64,000 nt of DNA from Parabacteroides sp. FAFU027 (lineage in GTDB: Bacteria > Bacteroidota > Bacteroidia > Bacteroidales > UBA7332), in the NCBI RefSeq assembly GCF_022808675.1, contig NZ_JAKZKV010000007.1, forward strand, positions 272,586 through 336,585, in the 5' to 3' direction. The position numbers and the translations under genes are program-made. The first letter of the stretch is position 1. Each line of letters begins with the position of its first letter. Of the stretch, positions 34,880 through 44,703 are shown piece by piece. The notes below the pieces were generated by a model that worked only from the letters and a program-made list of their open reading frames with translations, ran no database searches and was not told the origin of the DNA.

Positions 34880-37039
34880 TTATGATAGCAACATGAAGTC
34901 TAGTTGCTTTTTCTCCAGATTAGCACGGGCTACCTGAATTGTCACAGGATCACCCAGACGATATATACGCTTGTTACGACGTCCTAGCAGACAATAATTC
35001 TTGCTGTCAAATTCATAGTAGTCATCATCCAAATCACGGATAGGAACCATTCCCTCACACTTATTTACATTGATCTCTACGTAAATACCCCATTCAGTCA
35101 CACCGGAAATAACACCATCAAAAGTCTGACCTAGCTTATCGCTGAGGTACTCCACTTGTTTGTACTTGATAGAGGCCCGCTCCGCACTTGCCGCTAATTG
35201 TTCCATATCTGAACAATGTTTGCACATCTCTTCGTATTTTTCCTGTGGCACGTTACGTCCAGCTGATAAATAACGTTCTAAAAGGCGATGAACCATCATA
35301 TCGGGATAACGGCGGATCGGTGAAGTAAAATGGGTATAATAAGGAAATGCCAATCCATAGTGACCAATATTTTCGGTGGAATAAACCGCTTTAGCCATAG
35401 CACGGATGGCAATAGTTTCGATCATATCTTCTTCATTTGTCCCTTGTACTTGATCCAGCAGTTTATTGATTGATTTTGAGACATCGGTTTGAAGCCCCTC
35501 CGTTTTTAGTTTGTAGCCAAATCGATGAACAAATTCAGCAAAGTTGGCCATCTTCTCAGGATCAGGAAGATCATGCACGCGGTAAACAAACGTTTTTGCC
35601 TTCTTACCTTTGGGCACTTTGCCAATCAATTCTGCTACGGTACGATTCGCCAGTAGCATAAACTCTTCAATCAGATGGTTAGCCTCTTTTGACATTTTGA
35701 AATAGACATCAATGGGTTTACCTTTTTCATCTATATCAAATTTCACCTCAAAACGGTCGAAGTTAATTGCCCCGGCTGTAAAGCGTTTTTCCCGTAACCG
35801 CTTTGCCAACTTATTCAAAGTTAGAATCTCTTCCTGATAATCCCCTTTACCGGTCTCAATGATTTCCTGAGCCTCCTCATAAGTAAAGCGGCGATCAGAG
35901 TTTATAACCGTACGGCATACCCGTGAAGTTTTCACCTCGGCATGCTCGTCTAGCTCAAATATTGCAGAAAAAGCGAGCTTTTCTTCATTTGGACGAAGGG
36001 AACACAATCCGTTAGATAAACGTTCCGGCAACATCGGAACAACTCGGTCAACCAGATAGATGGAAGTCGCACGGTTGTATCCCTCTTTATCCAGAATAGA
36101 TCCGGGTAGTACATAATGCGTCACATCTGCAATATGAACACCTACCTCATACAATCCATTCGGCAATTTACGGAAAGAAAGTGCATCATCGAAGTCCTTG
36201 GCATCTTTCGGGTCAATAGTAAATGTGGTAACTCCACGAAAATCTTCCCGTTTTGCAATTTCCTCTTCGGTTATATCTGTTGGAATTTTTTCCGCAGCTT
36301 TATCGACCTGTTCGGGATATTTGTATGGCAAGCCGAATTCAGCCAGGATAGCATGAATCTCCGTGTCATTCTCACCAGCAAATCCAAGAATATCTACCAC
36401 TTCTCCGATTGGATTCTTAGCTCTTTGTGGCCATTCAATAATACGAACAACTGCTTTCTGGCCGGATTCTCCTCCTTTTAGTTTTTCGATCGGGATGAAT
36501 ATGTCATTGGCCAGAACTTTATTATCTACAATCAGAAATGCAAAGGTCTTTTGGACTTCAAGAACACCGACAAATACCTGCGGCACGCTTTCGAGGATAT
36601 TTACCACCTCTCCTTCGGGGCCAAAACCTTTCTTCTTGGCGAAAAGCATCACCTCCACTTTATCGCCATTCATTGCGCGACTGGCGTTGCGTTCGGCTAC
36701 AAAGATAGGTTCACCGCCATCTTCAGTAATAACCTGATTCTTACCATTACTTTTACGTTGAAAAGTACCGATGACTATTTTCCCACGGCTGATGAAGCGA
36801 AATTTCCCAGTAACGACCTCTTTCAGGACATCATCCTGCGCCAAATCGTAGAGAATATCCACGATCATCTCTTTTTGTGGATGAGTTTTTGCGCCGACAG
36901 CATGCGCCACCTGTTTATAGTTGAATGACCGTTGCGGGTCGAGACTCAAAAACTCAACGATGCGACGGATCATTTCGACTTTCTTGATTCGCTTTGAACC
37001 TGCTCCGTCTGGCTTTTCTTTCTTACTTTTCTTCGCCAT
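34880..37039 (-). CDS. rnr: Ribonuclease R
   Basis: The 719-residue 3'-5' exoribonuclease degrades structured RNA. A winged-helix region (RRIVEFLSLDPQRSFNYKQV) is followed by OB cold-shock domains. The RNB catalytic domain has TIDPKDAKDFDDALS, with the metal-binding Asp cluster at about 266-280, and GLAFPYYTHFTSPIRRYPDM. A C-terminal S1 domain (FDGVISGVTEWGIYVEI) ends the protein. The Lys-rich N-terminus (MAKKSKKEKPDGAGSKRIKK) is a short basic extension. It is a single gene between converging terminators. Confidence 0.95.
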   Translation of the reverse strand: MAKKSKKEKPDGAGSKRIKKVEMIRRIVEFLSLDPQRSFNYKQVAHAVGAKTHPQKEMIVDILYDLAQDDVLKEVVTGKFRFISRGKIVIGTFQRKSNGKNQVITEDGGEPIFVAERNASRAMNGDKVEVMLFAKKKGFGPEGEVVNILESVPQVFVGVLEVQKTFAFLIVDNKVLANDIFIPIEKLKGGESGQKAVVRIIEWPQRAKNPIGEVVDILGFAGENDTEIHAILAEFGLPYKYPEQVDKAAEKIPTDITEEEIAKREDFRGVTTFTIDPKDAKDFDDALSFRKLPNGLYEVGVHIADVTHYVLPGSILDKEGYNRATSIYLVDRVVPMLPERLSNGLCSLRPNEEKLAFSAIFELDEHAEVKTSRVCRTVINSDRRFTYEEAQEIIETGKGDYQEEILTLNKLAKRLREKRFTAGAINFDRFEVKFDIDEKGKPIDVYFKMSKEANHLIEEFMLLANRTVAELIGKVPKGKKAKTFVYRVHDLPDPEKMANFAEFVHRFGYKLKTEGLQTDVSKSINKLLDQVQGTNEEDMIETIAIRAMAKAVYSTENIGHYGLAFPYYTHFTSPIRRYPDMMVHRLLERYLSAGRNVPQEKYEEMCKHCSDMEQLAASAERASIKYKQVEYLSDKLGQTFDGVISGVTEWGIYVEINVNKCEGMVPIRDLDDDYYEFDSKNYCLLGRRNKRIYRLGDPVTIQVARANLEKKQLDFMLLS

Positions 37040-37210
37040 TTTCTTTTCTTTTTACGTAATCACAAAGTAAGGTATAAATTTCCAATATCAATTCAATAGA
37101 ATCACTATTCAAATCAACATTATTCTTTTTGATTAAAGTTTAAATGGATTGGGTTACCGTCATGAGATGCTTATGAAGACAAAATAAAGAATTATGTATT
37201 CTCCAATGCA

Positions 37211-37246
37211 GAAAAAAACCTGATAAGGAAATGCCTTACCAGGTTT
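37211..37246 (-). terminator. Rho-independent terminator after dnaJ
   Basis: On the minus strand AAACCTGGTAAGG pairs with CCTTATCAGGTTT followed by TTTT. Confidence 0.85.
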
Positions 37247-37271
37247 GATATTGATTTATTTTTCTCTTGGC

Positions 37272-38429
37272 TTAGTCAAACAAGTGCTTGAATTTACGGA
37301 AGAAGCTCTCTTTTTTCTCTGTTGAAGGTTCGAAGTTGGAAGATTCTTCCAGCTTCTCCATTATTTTCTTCTCCTCGCTACTCAATGCTTCGGGAACATA
37401 GACACTGATGTTAACCAGAAGGTCTCCGGTTCCGTAGCGGTTTACACTTGGCAAACCTTTGCCTCTTAGGCGGAGTACTTTGCCCGGTTGAGTTCCCGGA
37501 TCGATCTTTACTTTTACCTTGCCATCTACAGTTGGGACTTCCACGCTTCCGCCCAATACGGCAGTTGGGAAGCTTAAGAGCAGATTGTAGATGAGGTCGT
37601 TTTCATCGCGGGTCAATTCAGGATGCTCTTCTTCTTCTACCAAAATCAACAGATCTCCGTTTATGCCTCCCCGACGGGCTGCATTACCTTTGCCACTCAT
37701 GGATAGCTGCATGCCTTCAGCCACACCGGCTGGGATGTTGATGCTAATTACCTCTTCGTCGCGAACCACACCTTCTCCACTACATTCTGTACATTTCTTT
37801 GTGATGATTTTACCATCCCCGTTACAGGTCGGACAGGTGGTTGTAGTCTGCATTCTACCCAGGATAGTGTTTTGAATGCGGTTTACCTGACCAGCTCCGT
37901 TACAGGTGGTACAGGTAGAGTAGCTGCTTGAATCTTCAGCACCGGTTCCATTACAGTGTTTACAGGAAACGTATTTCTTTACCTTGATTTTTTTCTCAAC
38001 GCCGATTGCAATTTCTTTCAGGTTCAGTTTCACTTTTACGCGAAGGTCGCTACCACGGTTTACAGTACGGCCACCGCCGCCTCCAAAACCACCGAATCCG
38101 CCGAATCCTCCACCAAAATGACCACCAAAGATGTCACCGAAGTGAGAGAAGATGTCATCCATTGACATGCCCTGTCCGCCAAATCCACCTCCGGCAGCAC
38201 CACCAACACCCTGATGGCCGAAACGGTCATAACGGGCACGCTTATCCTGGTCACTCAGTACTTCGTAAGCTTCGGCCGCTTCCTTGAAATGTTCTTCAGC
38301 CTCTTTATTTCCCGGATTTTTATCAGGGTGAAACTGAATAGCTTTTTTACGGTAAGCTTTTTTGATCTCTTCCGGGGTAGCAGTCTTGGCGACTCCCAGT
38401 ATTTCGTAATAATCTCTTTTTGCTGACAT
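37272..38429 (-). CDS. dnaJ: Chaperone DnaJ (Hsp40)
   Basis: The 385-residue co-chaperone stimulates the DnaK ATPase and delivers substrates. The J-domain (1-70) has the HPD motif in FHPDKNPG. A Gly/Phe-rich region (about 73-120) is followed by four zinc-binding CxxCxGxG-type repeats ([32 protein letters not shown], about 156-222). The C-terminal substrate domain completes a type I DnaJ. It lies 3 bp after grpE, so the two are coupled, forming with dnaK (elsewhere) the heat-shock machine. Confidence 0.97.
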   Translation of the reverse strand: MSAKRDYYEILGVAKTATPEEIKKAYRKKAIQFHPDKNPGNKEAEEHFKEAAEAYEVLSDQDKRARYDRFGHQGVGGAAGGGFGGQGMSMDDIFSHFGDIFGGHFGGGFGGFGGFGGGGGRTVNRGSDLRVKVKLNLKEIAIGVEKKIKVKKYVSCKHCNGTGAEDSSSYSTCTTCNGAGQVNRIQNTILGRMQTTTTCPTCNGDGKIITKKCTECSGEGVVRDEEVISINIPAGVAEGMQLSMSGKGNAARRGGINGDLLILVEEEEHPELTRDENDLIYNLLLSFPTAVLGGSVEVPTVDGKVKVKIDPGTQPGKVLRLRGKGLPSVNRYGTGDLLVNISVYVPEALSSEEKKIMEKLEESSNFEPSTEKKESFFRKFKHLFD

Positions 38430-38432
38430 AAC

Positions 38433-39029
38433 TTATTCTCCTACTACCACTTTTGCAAAACGGATCACTTTCTCATTCAGCAGATAACCCTTCTGCACAC
38501 AGTCGACAATCTTACCTTTCAGTTCAGGGGTTGGAGCAGGTATGGTTGTTATCGCTTCGTGAAATTCTGTATTGAATTCGCTGTTTTCCGTTTCTATTGC
38601 GGTTACATTATTCTGTTTTAGGAATTCGCCAAATTTGTTGTAAATCAACTCAACGCCTTCTTTTACCGCATTAATATCCGAAGTGTTTTTAGTAGCGTTG
38701 ATTGCACGCTCGAAGTCGTCGATCACCGGCAAGATTCGCAGAATAGTTGATTCTCCACCGTTTTTAATCAAATCAGCCTTTTCTTTCAGGGTACGTTTAC
38801 GGTAATTGTCAAACTCTGCCATCAGGCGCAGGTGAGAATTGTTCAATTCGGCATACTTTGCCTTCAGCTCAGCCAATTCCACTGCCATTTTGTCCGATTC
38901 GGTAGCGGCTGCAATTTCATCCCCCTCTTCGGTCAGGGTCGATTCCTGAGATTCATCAAACGATTGAATCTCCTCATTATCAGTGTTTAGCTCTGGTTTT
39001 TGTACTAATTCTTCGTGTTCCTGAGTCAT
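38433..39029 (-). CDS. grpE: Nucleotide exchange factor GrpE
   Basis: About 198 residues from ATG 39029 (MTQEHEELVQKPELN). An in-frame ATG at 39089 lies inside the upstream terminator and would give an unlikely hydrophobic leader. An acidic N-terminus is followed by a coiled coil (AELKAKYAELNNSHLRLMAE), the signature FDNYRKRTLKEK, then NKFGEFLKQNNV and the beta domain with FNTEFHEAITTIP. It exchanges ADP on DnaK. It is the first gene of the grpE-dnaJ pair. Confidence 0.95.
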   Translation of the reverse strand: MTQEHEELVQKPELNTDNEEIQSFDESQESTLTEEGDEIAAATESDKMAVELAELKAKYAELNNSHLRLMAEFDNYRKRTLKEKADLIKNGGESTILRILPVIDDFERAINATKNTSDINAVKEGVELIYNKFGEFLKQNNVTAIETENSEFNTEFHEAITTIPAPTPELKGKIVDCVQKGYLLNEKVIRFAKVVVGE

Positions 39030-39052
39030 ATTATTATGATGTTTATTATTTT

Positions 39053-39083
39053 CTAAAGGTAAAGTCAACAAAAAGCCTGCCAA
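39053..39083 (-). promoter_or_regulatory. Promoter of grpE-dnaJ
   Basis: On the minus strand TTG, 19 bp, then TACCTTTAG resembles the housekeeping promoter with one change in the -7. It overlaps the terminator of the preceding permease gene. Confidence 0.55.
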
Positions 39084-39106
39084 AGTCATGTTCTATGGCA
39101 GGTCTG
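39067..39106 (-). terminator. Rho-independent terminator of the ABC ATPase-permease operon
   Basis: On the minus strand ACCTGCCA pairs with TGGCAGG across a long loop, followed by CTTTTTG. Confidence 0.75.
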
Positions 39107-39179
39107 TTTAAAACCGTATTACCGACTAATATTCAACGGTTTTTATATTTATTGTTCGTGATTATCCAACGTAACTTTT

Positions 39180-40430
39180 TCATTCAAAATGAAGAGCCTC
39201 AATCGGTTTAATGCTGACCGCTTTTCTTGCAGGGAAATACCCGGCAATGACACCGGCAAATACAAGCAGAAGCGTAGCCAAAACAGCGATTTTGAGGTCA
39301 ACCGTAGGATTGGCAAAAATGGTCATTTCCGCATCAGGTGGCGTATTTTGTGAAATGATATAGTTGGCGGCTTCTGTCAGCATTACTCCTGCTGCCATTC
39401 CCATATATCCGAAAACGCCAGTTATAAGTACCGACTCAAAGATAATCAAACGCAATATGGATGCCGGTGAAGCACCGATAGCCTTTCGGATACCGAATTC
39501 CTTTGTACGCTCTTTGACAGCAATCAACATAATGTTGCTGACACCAACCACTCCGGCTATCAGTGTTCCGATACCTATGATAAGAACAAACAGATTGATG
39601 GCGTTAAATATTCCCATTGTCTGTAGGTAACCCTGCAACTTATTCCAAATCCATAGCGCATTATTATCTGTAGGATCAAAAGAGTGAAGACGCCCCATCC
39701 GGTTACGCAACAGTTGTTCGTAGTCCTTGTTTTCCTGTTCGGTTTTGAGTCCGTTGATGGTAAAAACAATATTACTGTACCCTTTAGCTCCGAAGTTATA
39801 AACGCTTTTCGCCGTAGTGAAAGGTATGATAGCATCATTTCCCTCTTCAGCCCGTCTGGTGGTATAAACACCAATCACCTGATAGGCCACATTTCCGGCA
39901 TTGACATATTGTCCGATAGGATCTTGGTCTTTGAAGAGGACATCCCGCATTTTCTTTGAAATAATAATAACCTTCCGGCTGGTTCGGATGTCCATTTCGT
40001 TGATAAACCGACCCAGCCCGGGCATGATTTTAATAAATTCGACAGCCTGGAAATTATTGTTTACCCCTTTTATCGTGTATGAACCGTATTCTTTTCCGTG
40101 GGAAAGAGTTATTCCGTTTATATATATGGTAGCTGAGACCTTGTCGGCATTCGGCATCTGGTTTTTCATCATAAAAACATCGTCATCATTGAACTTGACG
40201 CGACGTCCTTTTTGCAGACCTTCATAAGTCTTTGTCGTATTTCCCGGCCACAAGTAAATTGCATTAGTGGCTTCGCCTTCAAAGTTTTGCATAACGCCAT
40301 TTTTCAGGCCGTTTCCTGCTCCGAGCAATACAATGAGCATAAATATCCCCCAAGCGACTGAAAAGCCGGTCAGAAAGGTGCGCATCATATTGGCGCGAAG
40401 GGTACTGATGATTTCCTGCCAAAGATCCAT
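39180..40430 (-). CDS. MacB-like ABC transporter permease
   Basis: The 416-residue permease has an N-terminal helix (FSVAWGIFMLIVLLGAGNG), a periplasmic MacB_PCD domain and a three-helix FtsX domain with AVKERTKEFGIRKAIGASP. It is a clear paralogue of the 17533 permease, sharing WQEI, WGIFML, the GLKNG/GLENG motif and the FtsX signature. Its ATG overlaps the stop of the ATPase gene by one base (TAATG), so the pair is translationally coupled into a LolCD/MacB-like complex. Substrate unknown. Confidence 0.93.
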   Translation of the reverse strand: MDLWQEIISTLRANMMRTFLTGFSVAWGIFMLIVLLGAGNGLKNGVMQNFEGEATNAIYLWPGNTTKTYEGLQKGRRVKFNDDDVFMMKNQMPNADKVSATIYINGITLSHGKEYGSYTIKGVNNNFQAVEFIKIMPGLGRFINEMDIRTSRKVIIISKKMRDVLFKDQDPIGQYVNAGNVAYQVIGVYTTRRAEEGNDAIIPFTTAKSVYNFGAKGYSNIVFTINGLKTEQENKDYEQLLRNRMGRLHSFDPTDNNALWIWNKLQGYLQTMGIFNAINLFVLIIGIGTLIAGVVGVSNIMLIAVKERTKEFGIRKAIGASPASILRLIIFESVLITGVFGYMGMAAGVMLTEAANYIISQNTPPDAEMTIFANPTVDLKIAVLATLLLVFAGVIAGYFPARKAVSIKPIEALHFE

Positions 40431-41086
40431 TATCCGATTACTCCGTCTTTTAGGTGAATGATACGGTTTGTATGGGCAGAGACTTCTGCTTCATGTGTAA
40501 CAATGATCATCGTCATGCCCTGCCTGTTTACTTCAGATAGGATTTTCATTACCTCAGATGAAGTAACGCTATCCAATGCTCCGGTAGGCTCATCGGCCAG
40601 AATAATCTGCGGATTGGAAATCAGGGCACGGGCAATTGCTACACGCTGCTTTTGACCACCAGAGAGTTGATTGGGAAGGTGAGTCGCCCAATCCTTCAGA
40701 CCTAAACGGTCGAGGTATTCCATAGCGATGGAGTTTCGCTTTTTCCGGCTGATATTCTGGTAATAAAGCGGAAGGGCAACGTTTTCCATTGCATTCTTGA
40801 AAGATATCAGGTTAAATGACTGGAAGATGAAGCCGATCATCCGGTTACGGTATTCAGCTGCTTTCGATTCTGAAAGATTTTTGATTAGTTTCCCATTAAG
40901 AAAATAATCACCTGCATCATAGTTATCAAGAATGCCGAGAATATTAAGCAAGGTTGATTTTCCAGAACCCGAAGCTCCCATTATAGAGACAAAATCACCT
41001 TGTTCGATATTCAGATCAATTCCTTTTAAGACATGAAGAGGTGAACCGTTGATGTAAGTCTTATTGATATTTTCAAGTACAATCAT
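40430..41086 (-). CDS. ABC transporter ATP-binding protein (MacB/LolD-like)
   Basis: The 218-residue ATPase has Walker A GASGSGKSTLLN (about 37-48), the Q-loop in FIFQSFNLI, signature LSGGQKQRVAIARAL (about 141-155), Walker B IILADEPTGALD and the switch His in VTHEAEVSAH. The length is that of the LolD/MacB group. It probably powers the permease encoded next to it; it is also the only candidate in this window for the orphan permease at 17533. Confidence 0.95.
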   Translation of the reverse strand: MIVLENINKTYINGSPLHVLKGIDLNIEQGDFVSIMGASGSGKSTLLNILGILDNYDAGDYFLNGKLIKNLSESKAAEYRNRMIGFIFQSFNLISFKNAMENVALPLYYQNISRKKRNSIAMEYLDRLGLKDWATHLPNQLSGGQKQRVAIARALISNPQIILADEPTGALDSVTSSEVMKILSEVNRQGMTMIIVTHEAEVSAHTNRIIHLKDGVIG

Positions 41087-41123
41087 GGTGGGAAGGTATT
41101 TGTATGACTTTTAGGATGTCACT

Positions 41124-41132
41124 ACAAATATA
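41124..41132 (-). promoter_or_regulatory. -7 promoter element of the ABC ATPase-permease operon
   Basis: TATATTTGT on the minus strand fits TAnnTTTG, 37 bp upstream of the ATPase ATG. Confidence 0.55.
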
Positions 41133-41141
41133 GACGAAAGT

Positions 41142-41978
41142 TTAGAGTTTGTGTACTTCCCAGGCTCCTTTTTTCAATTCCATAGTATGTGTGAGTCCCA
41201 GAGACTTAAGTAATCCGACTGCCTCGGCTTTACCCTGGAGTACATGATGCGGATAATGGCTATCGCAATTGATGGTAACAGGAATATTCAGTTCAAGGAT
41301 TCTGTTGAAATAACGCTGATTGGGAAAAGTCATTTGTTGCGAAAGCAAGGATTTGGTGTTTATCTCCAGAATCAGATTCTTTTTTTGAATCTCCAGAAGA
41401 AGTTTATCCATAAGTTCGTCAATGAGTGCCTGGTGATCATAAAATCCGGGAAACTTGCCTCCATTCATATAGATTTTATCCACGTGCCCCACTATGTGGA
41501 AGCCTCCGGTTTTTACCATTTTCATACTTTGAACCAAAAAAGACCGGATAACATCCTCTATACTTCCACGAAAAACCCGGTTTACAGCTTCCTCAAACTC
41601 GCTATATGGCCCGTCTATTCCCATCAACTCTCCTGTAACGGGATGAGAAATATAATGGATAGAGCTTATGAGATAATCGTAAGGCAGATTGGCAAAATAG
41701 TCAATCCCAGCGTGATGTTCTTCATTGAGGTAGTCGGTTTCCAGACCACAGTAAAGCTCAATCCGGTCACCATATTTTTCTTTTAACCGGGTGATTTCCT
41801 GAAAATATTCATTGACATCGTCATGCTTCATGGTCCAGAATGTTTCGAACGGCAGGGGTGCATGCGAAGTAAATCCATACGATTTAACGCCTTTGCTAAT
41901 GGCGAATTTTACAAAATCTTCGGGATAACTGCGTCCGTCACAAAAGGTACAATGACTGTGGTAATTGCTCAGATACAT
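41142..41978 (-). CDS. PHP-domain histidinol-phosphatase
   Basis: About 278 residues from ATG 41978 (MYLSNYHSHCTFCDGRSYPE); the ORF start at 42008 overlaps the promoter and is unlikely. The PHP metal-binding motifs are NYHSHCTFCDG (first motif), GFTSHAPLP, CGLETDY, SSIHYISH, HVDKIYMNGG and the C-terminal NCDSHYPHHV. This is the HisK/HisJ-type phosphatase that dephosphorylates histidinol phosphate, a role known from the family; no other his genes are nearby, so another phosphomonoester substrate remains possible. Confidence 0.88.
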   Translation of the reverse strand: MYLSNYHSHCTFCDGRSYPEDFVKFAISKGVKSYGFTSHAPLPFETFWTMKHDDVNEYFQEITRLKEKYGDRIELYCGLETDYLNEEHHAGIDYFANLPYDYLISSIHYISHPVTGELMGIDGPYSEFEEAVNRVFRGSIEDVIRSFLVQSMKMVKTGGFHIVGHVDKIYMNGGKFPGFYDHQALIDELMDKLLLEIQKKNLILEINTKSLLSQQMTFPNQRYFNRILELNIPVTINCDSHYPHHVLQGKAEAVGLLKSLGLTHTMELKKGAWEVHKL

Positions 41979-42011
41979 GAAAAAAGTCGGTTTATAGGGG
42001 AAATGCACATT

Positions 42012-42020
42012 GCAAAATTA
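42012..42020 (-). promoter_or_regulatory. -7 promoter element of the PHP phosphatase gene
   Basis: TAATTTTGC on the minus strand fits TAnnTTTGC and places the transcript start near 42005, downstream of the longest ORF's first codon. Confidence 0.6.
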
Positions 42021-42053
42021 ACCCTAAAAACCGACATATCAATCATATATCCA

Positions 42054-43523
42054 TTAATGTTTGTAAACCAGGCTGGAATTGATTTCGAATGTATGGTAAC
42101 TCACATTCGGATAAAAATCGTAATTAGAGTGACGAATAAGAGACATCTCTTCCAAATTGAATGAAAGATATTTGTTGATATAAAACTCCATTCTTGGATT
42201 GATAATAAGAAGATTGGTGAATCCATTATCTCCCTGGGAATTATATGTGTCATAATTAGGGCGAAGTTTCTCGTTCGGACTTTTGCCATCCCAAGTGTAA
42301 AGCTGTAAGAAATTCAACCCAAGATAGAACGTTCCAACATTTGAGAATTTAATTTGCGAATAAACCTTATTTCCAAACCCGCTTCCCATATTGTAATCCC
42401 TCTCGTTTACCACATAATGGTCAGTCAGATTTGCTCCCATCAGAATGGCATTGAAATGAATACCCATATCCATCGATATTGTTTTTAGGTCATTCTGGAA
42501 GTTGTAAAGTAATCCTGCCCCAAACGCAGCGGATGAAGATATCTTATATGGAACTTTATCGGAAGTCTTGAATAAAGAATCAGAGTTATAATAATCGAAG
42601 TGCTGGAAAATTCCATAAAGCATTTTATGGTTTTTATAAGGTCTGAAATTCTTTCCCCAAAGTAACCCCATTGCACTTAATCTACTAAGTCTAGGTTGGT
42701 TAGAAAATTGTTTAAAGGTGGCATTCAGCTGGAAATAATCAAATGGTTTGCAATCTTCAATTTCGAAGGGATCATTGTATTGAACCTGCACATCTATAAT
42801 ATTGCTGAACTTACCTTTAAACAGATGGGTTTGATCGGCATTGAAACTGGCTCCTACCCCACCCTGAAAGTGAAGTGGAAATGGTTTGTATGCCCTGTAA
42901 TATTTCCGGGGACGACTATGAAACATATCACCGTTTATCATGCGGGTAATAGATTTGGTTGGAGCCAGAAAAAATCCGGCGACCTCCATTCCAACACGCG
43001 GAAGCCCCCGGGCCGATTCATCAACAATAGCACTTGATATACGATTTGTAACTTCACCAAAAAGCCCTCCAATAGAGGTAGAAAACAGGTCATTAATGGA
43101 TGGGGGCTCTTTTTCCATACACATTTCCCACATTAAACTACCACCAATCGTATAAGGAATGCTCTGCCAGTAATTGAGTCCGTTAGCCCGGGCTGCATTA
43201 TAATACAGACTGCCGTGGTAAGGGTGCATAAACTGGTTGGTTAAAAACATATCGTTATCCCAGGCAAATCCATGATGATAATTAACTCTGATTGATTTTA
43301 GATTAATATCTGACCATGGTGTTTTTTCGACAAAACGGTCAAACGACCACACTGCCATATTTGCACCGAAAACTGTAGCGGCAGCTTTCCAAGGATGTTT
43401 CTCCACGGTTGAGTCATTGAACCAGGTAACAACTTGTGACTTGGGTTGGGTTTGGGCTGAGATTTGGGAGGTATAAATCAAAACCGCTATTAAACAGAAT
43501 ATTTTAAAGTAATATTTTCTCAT
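42054..43523 (-). CDS. DUF3943 outer-membrane-associated protein
   Basis: The 489-residue protein has a signal peptide (MRKYYFKIFCLIAVLIYTSQ, cleavage after ISA). The DUF3943 region (about 40-200) includes NYHHGFAWDNDMFLTNQFMH, GLNYWQSIPYTIGGSLMWEM and PSINDLFSTSIGGLFGE. The C-terminal half is rich in alternating aromatic and polar residues and ends in a Tyr (SYHTFEINSSLVYKH), as in outer-membrane beta-barrels. Function is unknown. It starts 11 bp after the stop of the LA_2272-type gene, so the two form an operon and may act together at the outer membrane. Confidence 0.85.
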   Translation of the reverse strand: MRKYYFKIFCLIAVLIYTSQISAQTQPKSQVVTWFNDSTVEKHPWKAAATVFGANMAVWSFDRFVEKTPWSDINLKSIRVNYHHGFAWDNDMFLTNQFMHPYHGSLYYNAARANGLNYWQSIPYTIGGSLMWEMCMEKEPPSINDLFSTSIGGLFGEVTNRISSAIVDESARGLPRVGMEVAGFFLAPTKSITRMINGDMFHSRPRKYYRAYKPFPLHFQGGVGASFNADQTHLFKGKFSNIIDVQVQYNDPFEIEDCKPFDYFQLNATFKQFSNQPRLSRLSAMGLLWGKNFRPYKNHKMLYGIFQHFDYYNSDSLFKTSDKVPYKISSSAAFGAGLLYNFQNDLKTISMDMGIHFNAILMGANLTDHYVVNERDYNMGSGFGNKVYSQIKFSNVGTFYLGLNFLQLYTWDGKSPNEKLRPNYDTYNSQGDNGFTNLLIINPRMEFYINKYLSFNLEEMSLIRHSNYDFYPNVSYHTFEINSSLVYKH

Positions 43524-43534
43524 AGGTGATTCTT

Positions 43535-44683
43535 TTAGAAGAGAGCGACCCCGAATTCCAAGACAGGTTTCTTGCTGAAGACTTTTAATTCGCCATATTT
43601 GGAGGCCATAAGATATCCGCCACTTACGAATACTGATATCTTTTTCATTAGCTGATATTCCCCGGTTAAATGAGTCTGAAGGGAGTAAAGACTTTTAGGT
43701 GTCGCTGAACTTTGATCCTTGTCTTCCAGCGAAATATGAGAAAACCCCAAATCACCCAGAAGAGAAAATCTTTTTATGGGTAAAATCATTCCGGCACGAT
43801 AGTTTACTTCCCCTGAAAAAGCATTTTTAGATAAATAAGACGGAAATCCGATTCCTATTTGGTTGAAAAAATATTTATCCTTGAATCGGGCTGCAAAATT
43901 ACTGTAAGAACTATTTCCAGAGTACATCAACCACTGAATATGAGTAATCCGGGAAACATTTATCAGGCCTAATTTCACTTTAGCATCGTCGTAAGAATAA
44001 TTTATGAGGCCAATCTGCACTCCTTTGAATCCACGACCAACAGAATTTATTAGCCCCAGCTGTACCCCACGAAAATTTCTGGCATAATTGCCAAATCCGA
44101 TTTGGACTCCATCCAGGTTTTCCATAGTAACATTCATCATCCCGGAAAGCTGAACCCCTATTACACTGGAAGCCGCCACATTCATGGCCGGGCTAAGTTG
44201 CATTCCGTGCAAATGTCCGGCAACAAAGTTGTTGAAGAAACTGAACTGAAATCCCTTTAAGTGACCGATATCAAAATTACTTACGGCCGCCAGTTCAAAT
44301 CCTTTTACATTATTGAAGTTGAGATTGATACCGCCAGAAACAGCTAGTCCGGTTTGTTCTCCGGACGTAAAATTACCAAGGCCGGCAATGGTCACGCCAT
44401 TGACCTTACACTGATTTTCAGATATAAATCCAGTGAGGTTCAGTCCACTAAAACAACCTTTTAATTTACTGCCGAGCAGACTCAGATTAAATCCACGAAC
44501 GTTGTGCTGTTGGGTTTGAGGTAAGCCAATATTGAGGAAGACTTTATTTTGAGGAGAATCGGGAAACAACGCGATTGGATGCCATAATGAAATATCTACC
44601 GGGATGATTTTCTCCTGATTTTGCGCAAACAGCTGTTTCCCTACCAGAACCAATACAACGATGATTAAAACTCTTTTTACCAT
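43535..44683 (-). CDS. LA_2272-type surface repeat protein
   Basis: About 382 residues from ATG 44683 (MVKRVLIIVVLVLVGKQLFA); the promoter at 44704 excludes the longer ORF. The mature protein contains imperfect ~20-residue repeats with Gly-Val/Leu-Gln-Leu/Ile-Gly cores: GFQFSFFNNFVAGHLHGMQL, VIGVQLSGMMNVTMENLDG, GVQIGFGNYARNF and GVQIGLINYSYDDAKVKLGL. These occur in LA_2272 family outer-surface proteins. The C-terminus looks like a small beta-barrel (FVSGGYLMASKYGELKVF, VLEFGVALF). The binding partner is unknown. It is first in a two-gene operon with DUF3943. Confidence 0.85.
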   Translation of the reverse strand: MVKRVLIIVVLVLVGKQLFAQNQEKIIPVDISLWHPIALFPDSPQNKVFLNIGLPQTQQHNVRGFNLSLLGSKLKGCFSGLNLTGFISENQCKVNGVTIAGLGNFTSGEQTGLAVSGGINLNFNNVKGFELAAVSNFDIGHLKGFQFSFFNNFVAGHLHGMQLSPAMNVAASSVIGVQLSGMMNVTMENLDGVQIGFGNYARNFRGVQLGLINSVGRGFKGVQIGLINYSYDDAKVKLGLINVSRITHIQWLMYSGNSSYSNFAARFKDKYFFNQIGIGFPSYLSKNAFSGEVNYRAGMILPIKRFSLLGDLGFSHISLEDKDQSSATPKSLYSLQTHLTGEYQLMKKISVFVSGGYLMASKYGELKVFSKKPVLEFGVALF

Positions 44684-44703
44684 AACCTTTTGAATATAGA
44701 TTG

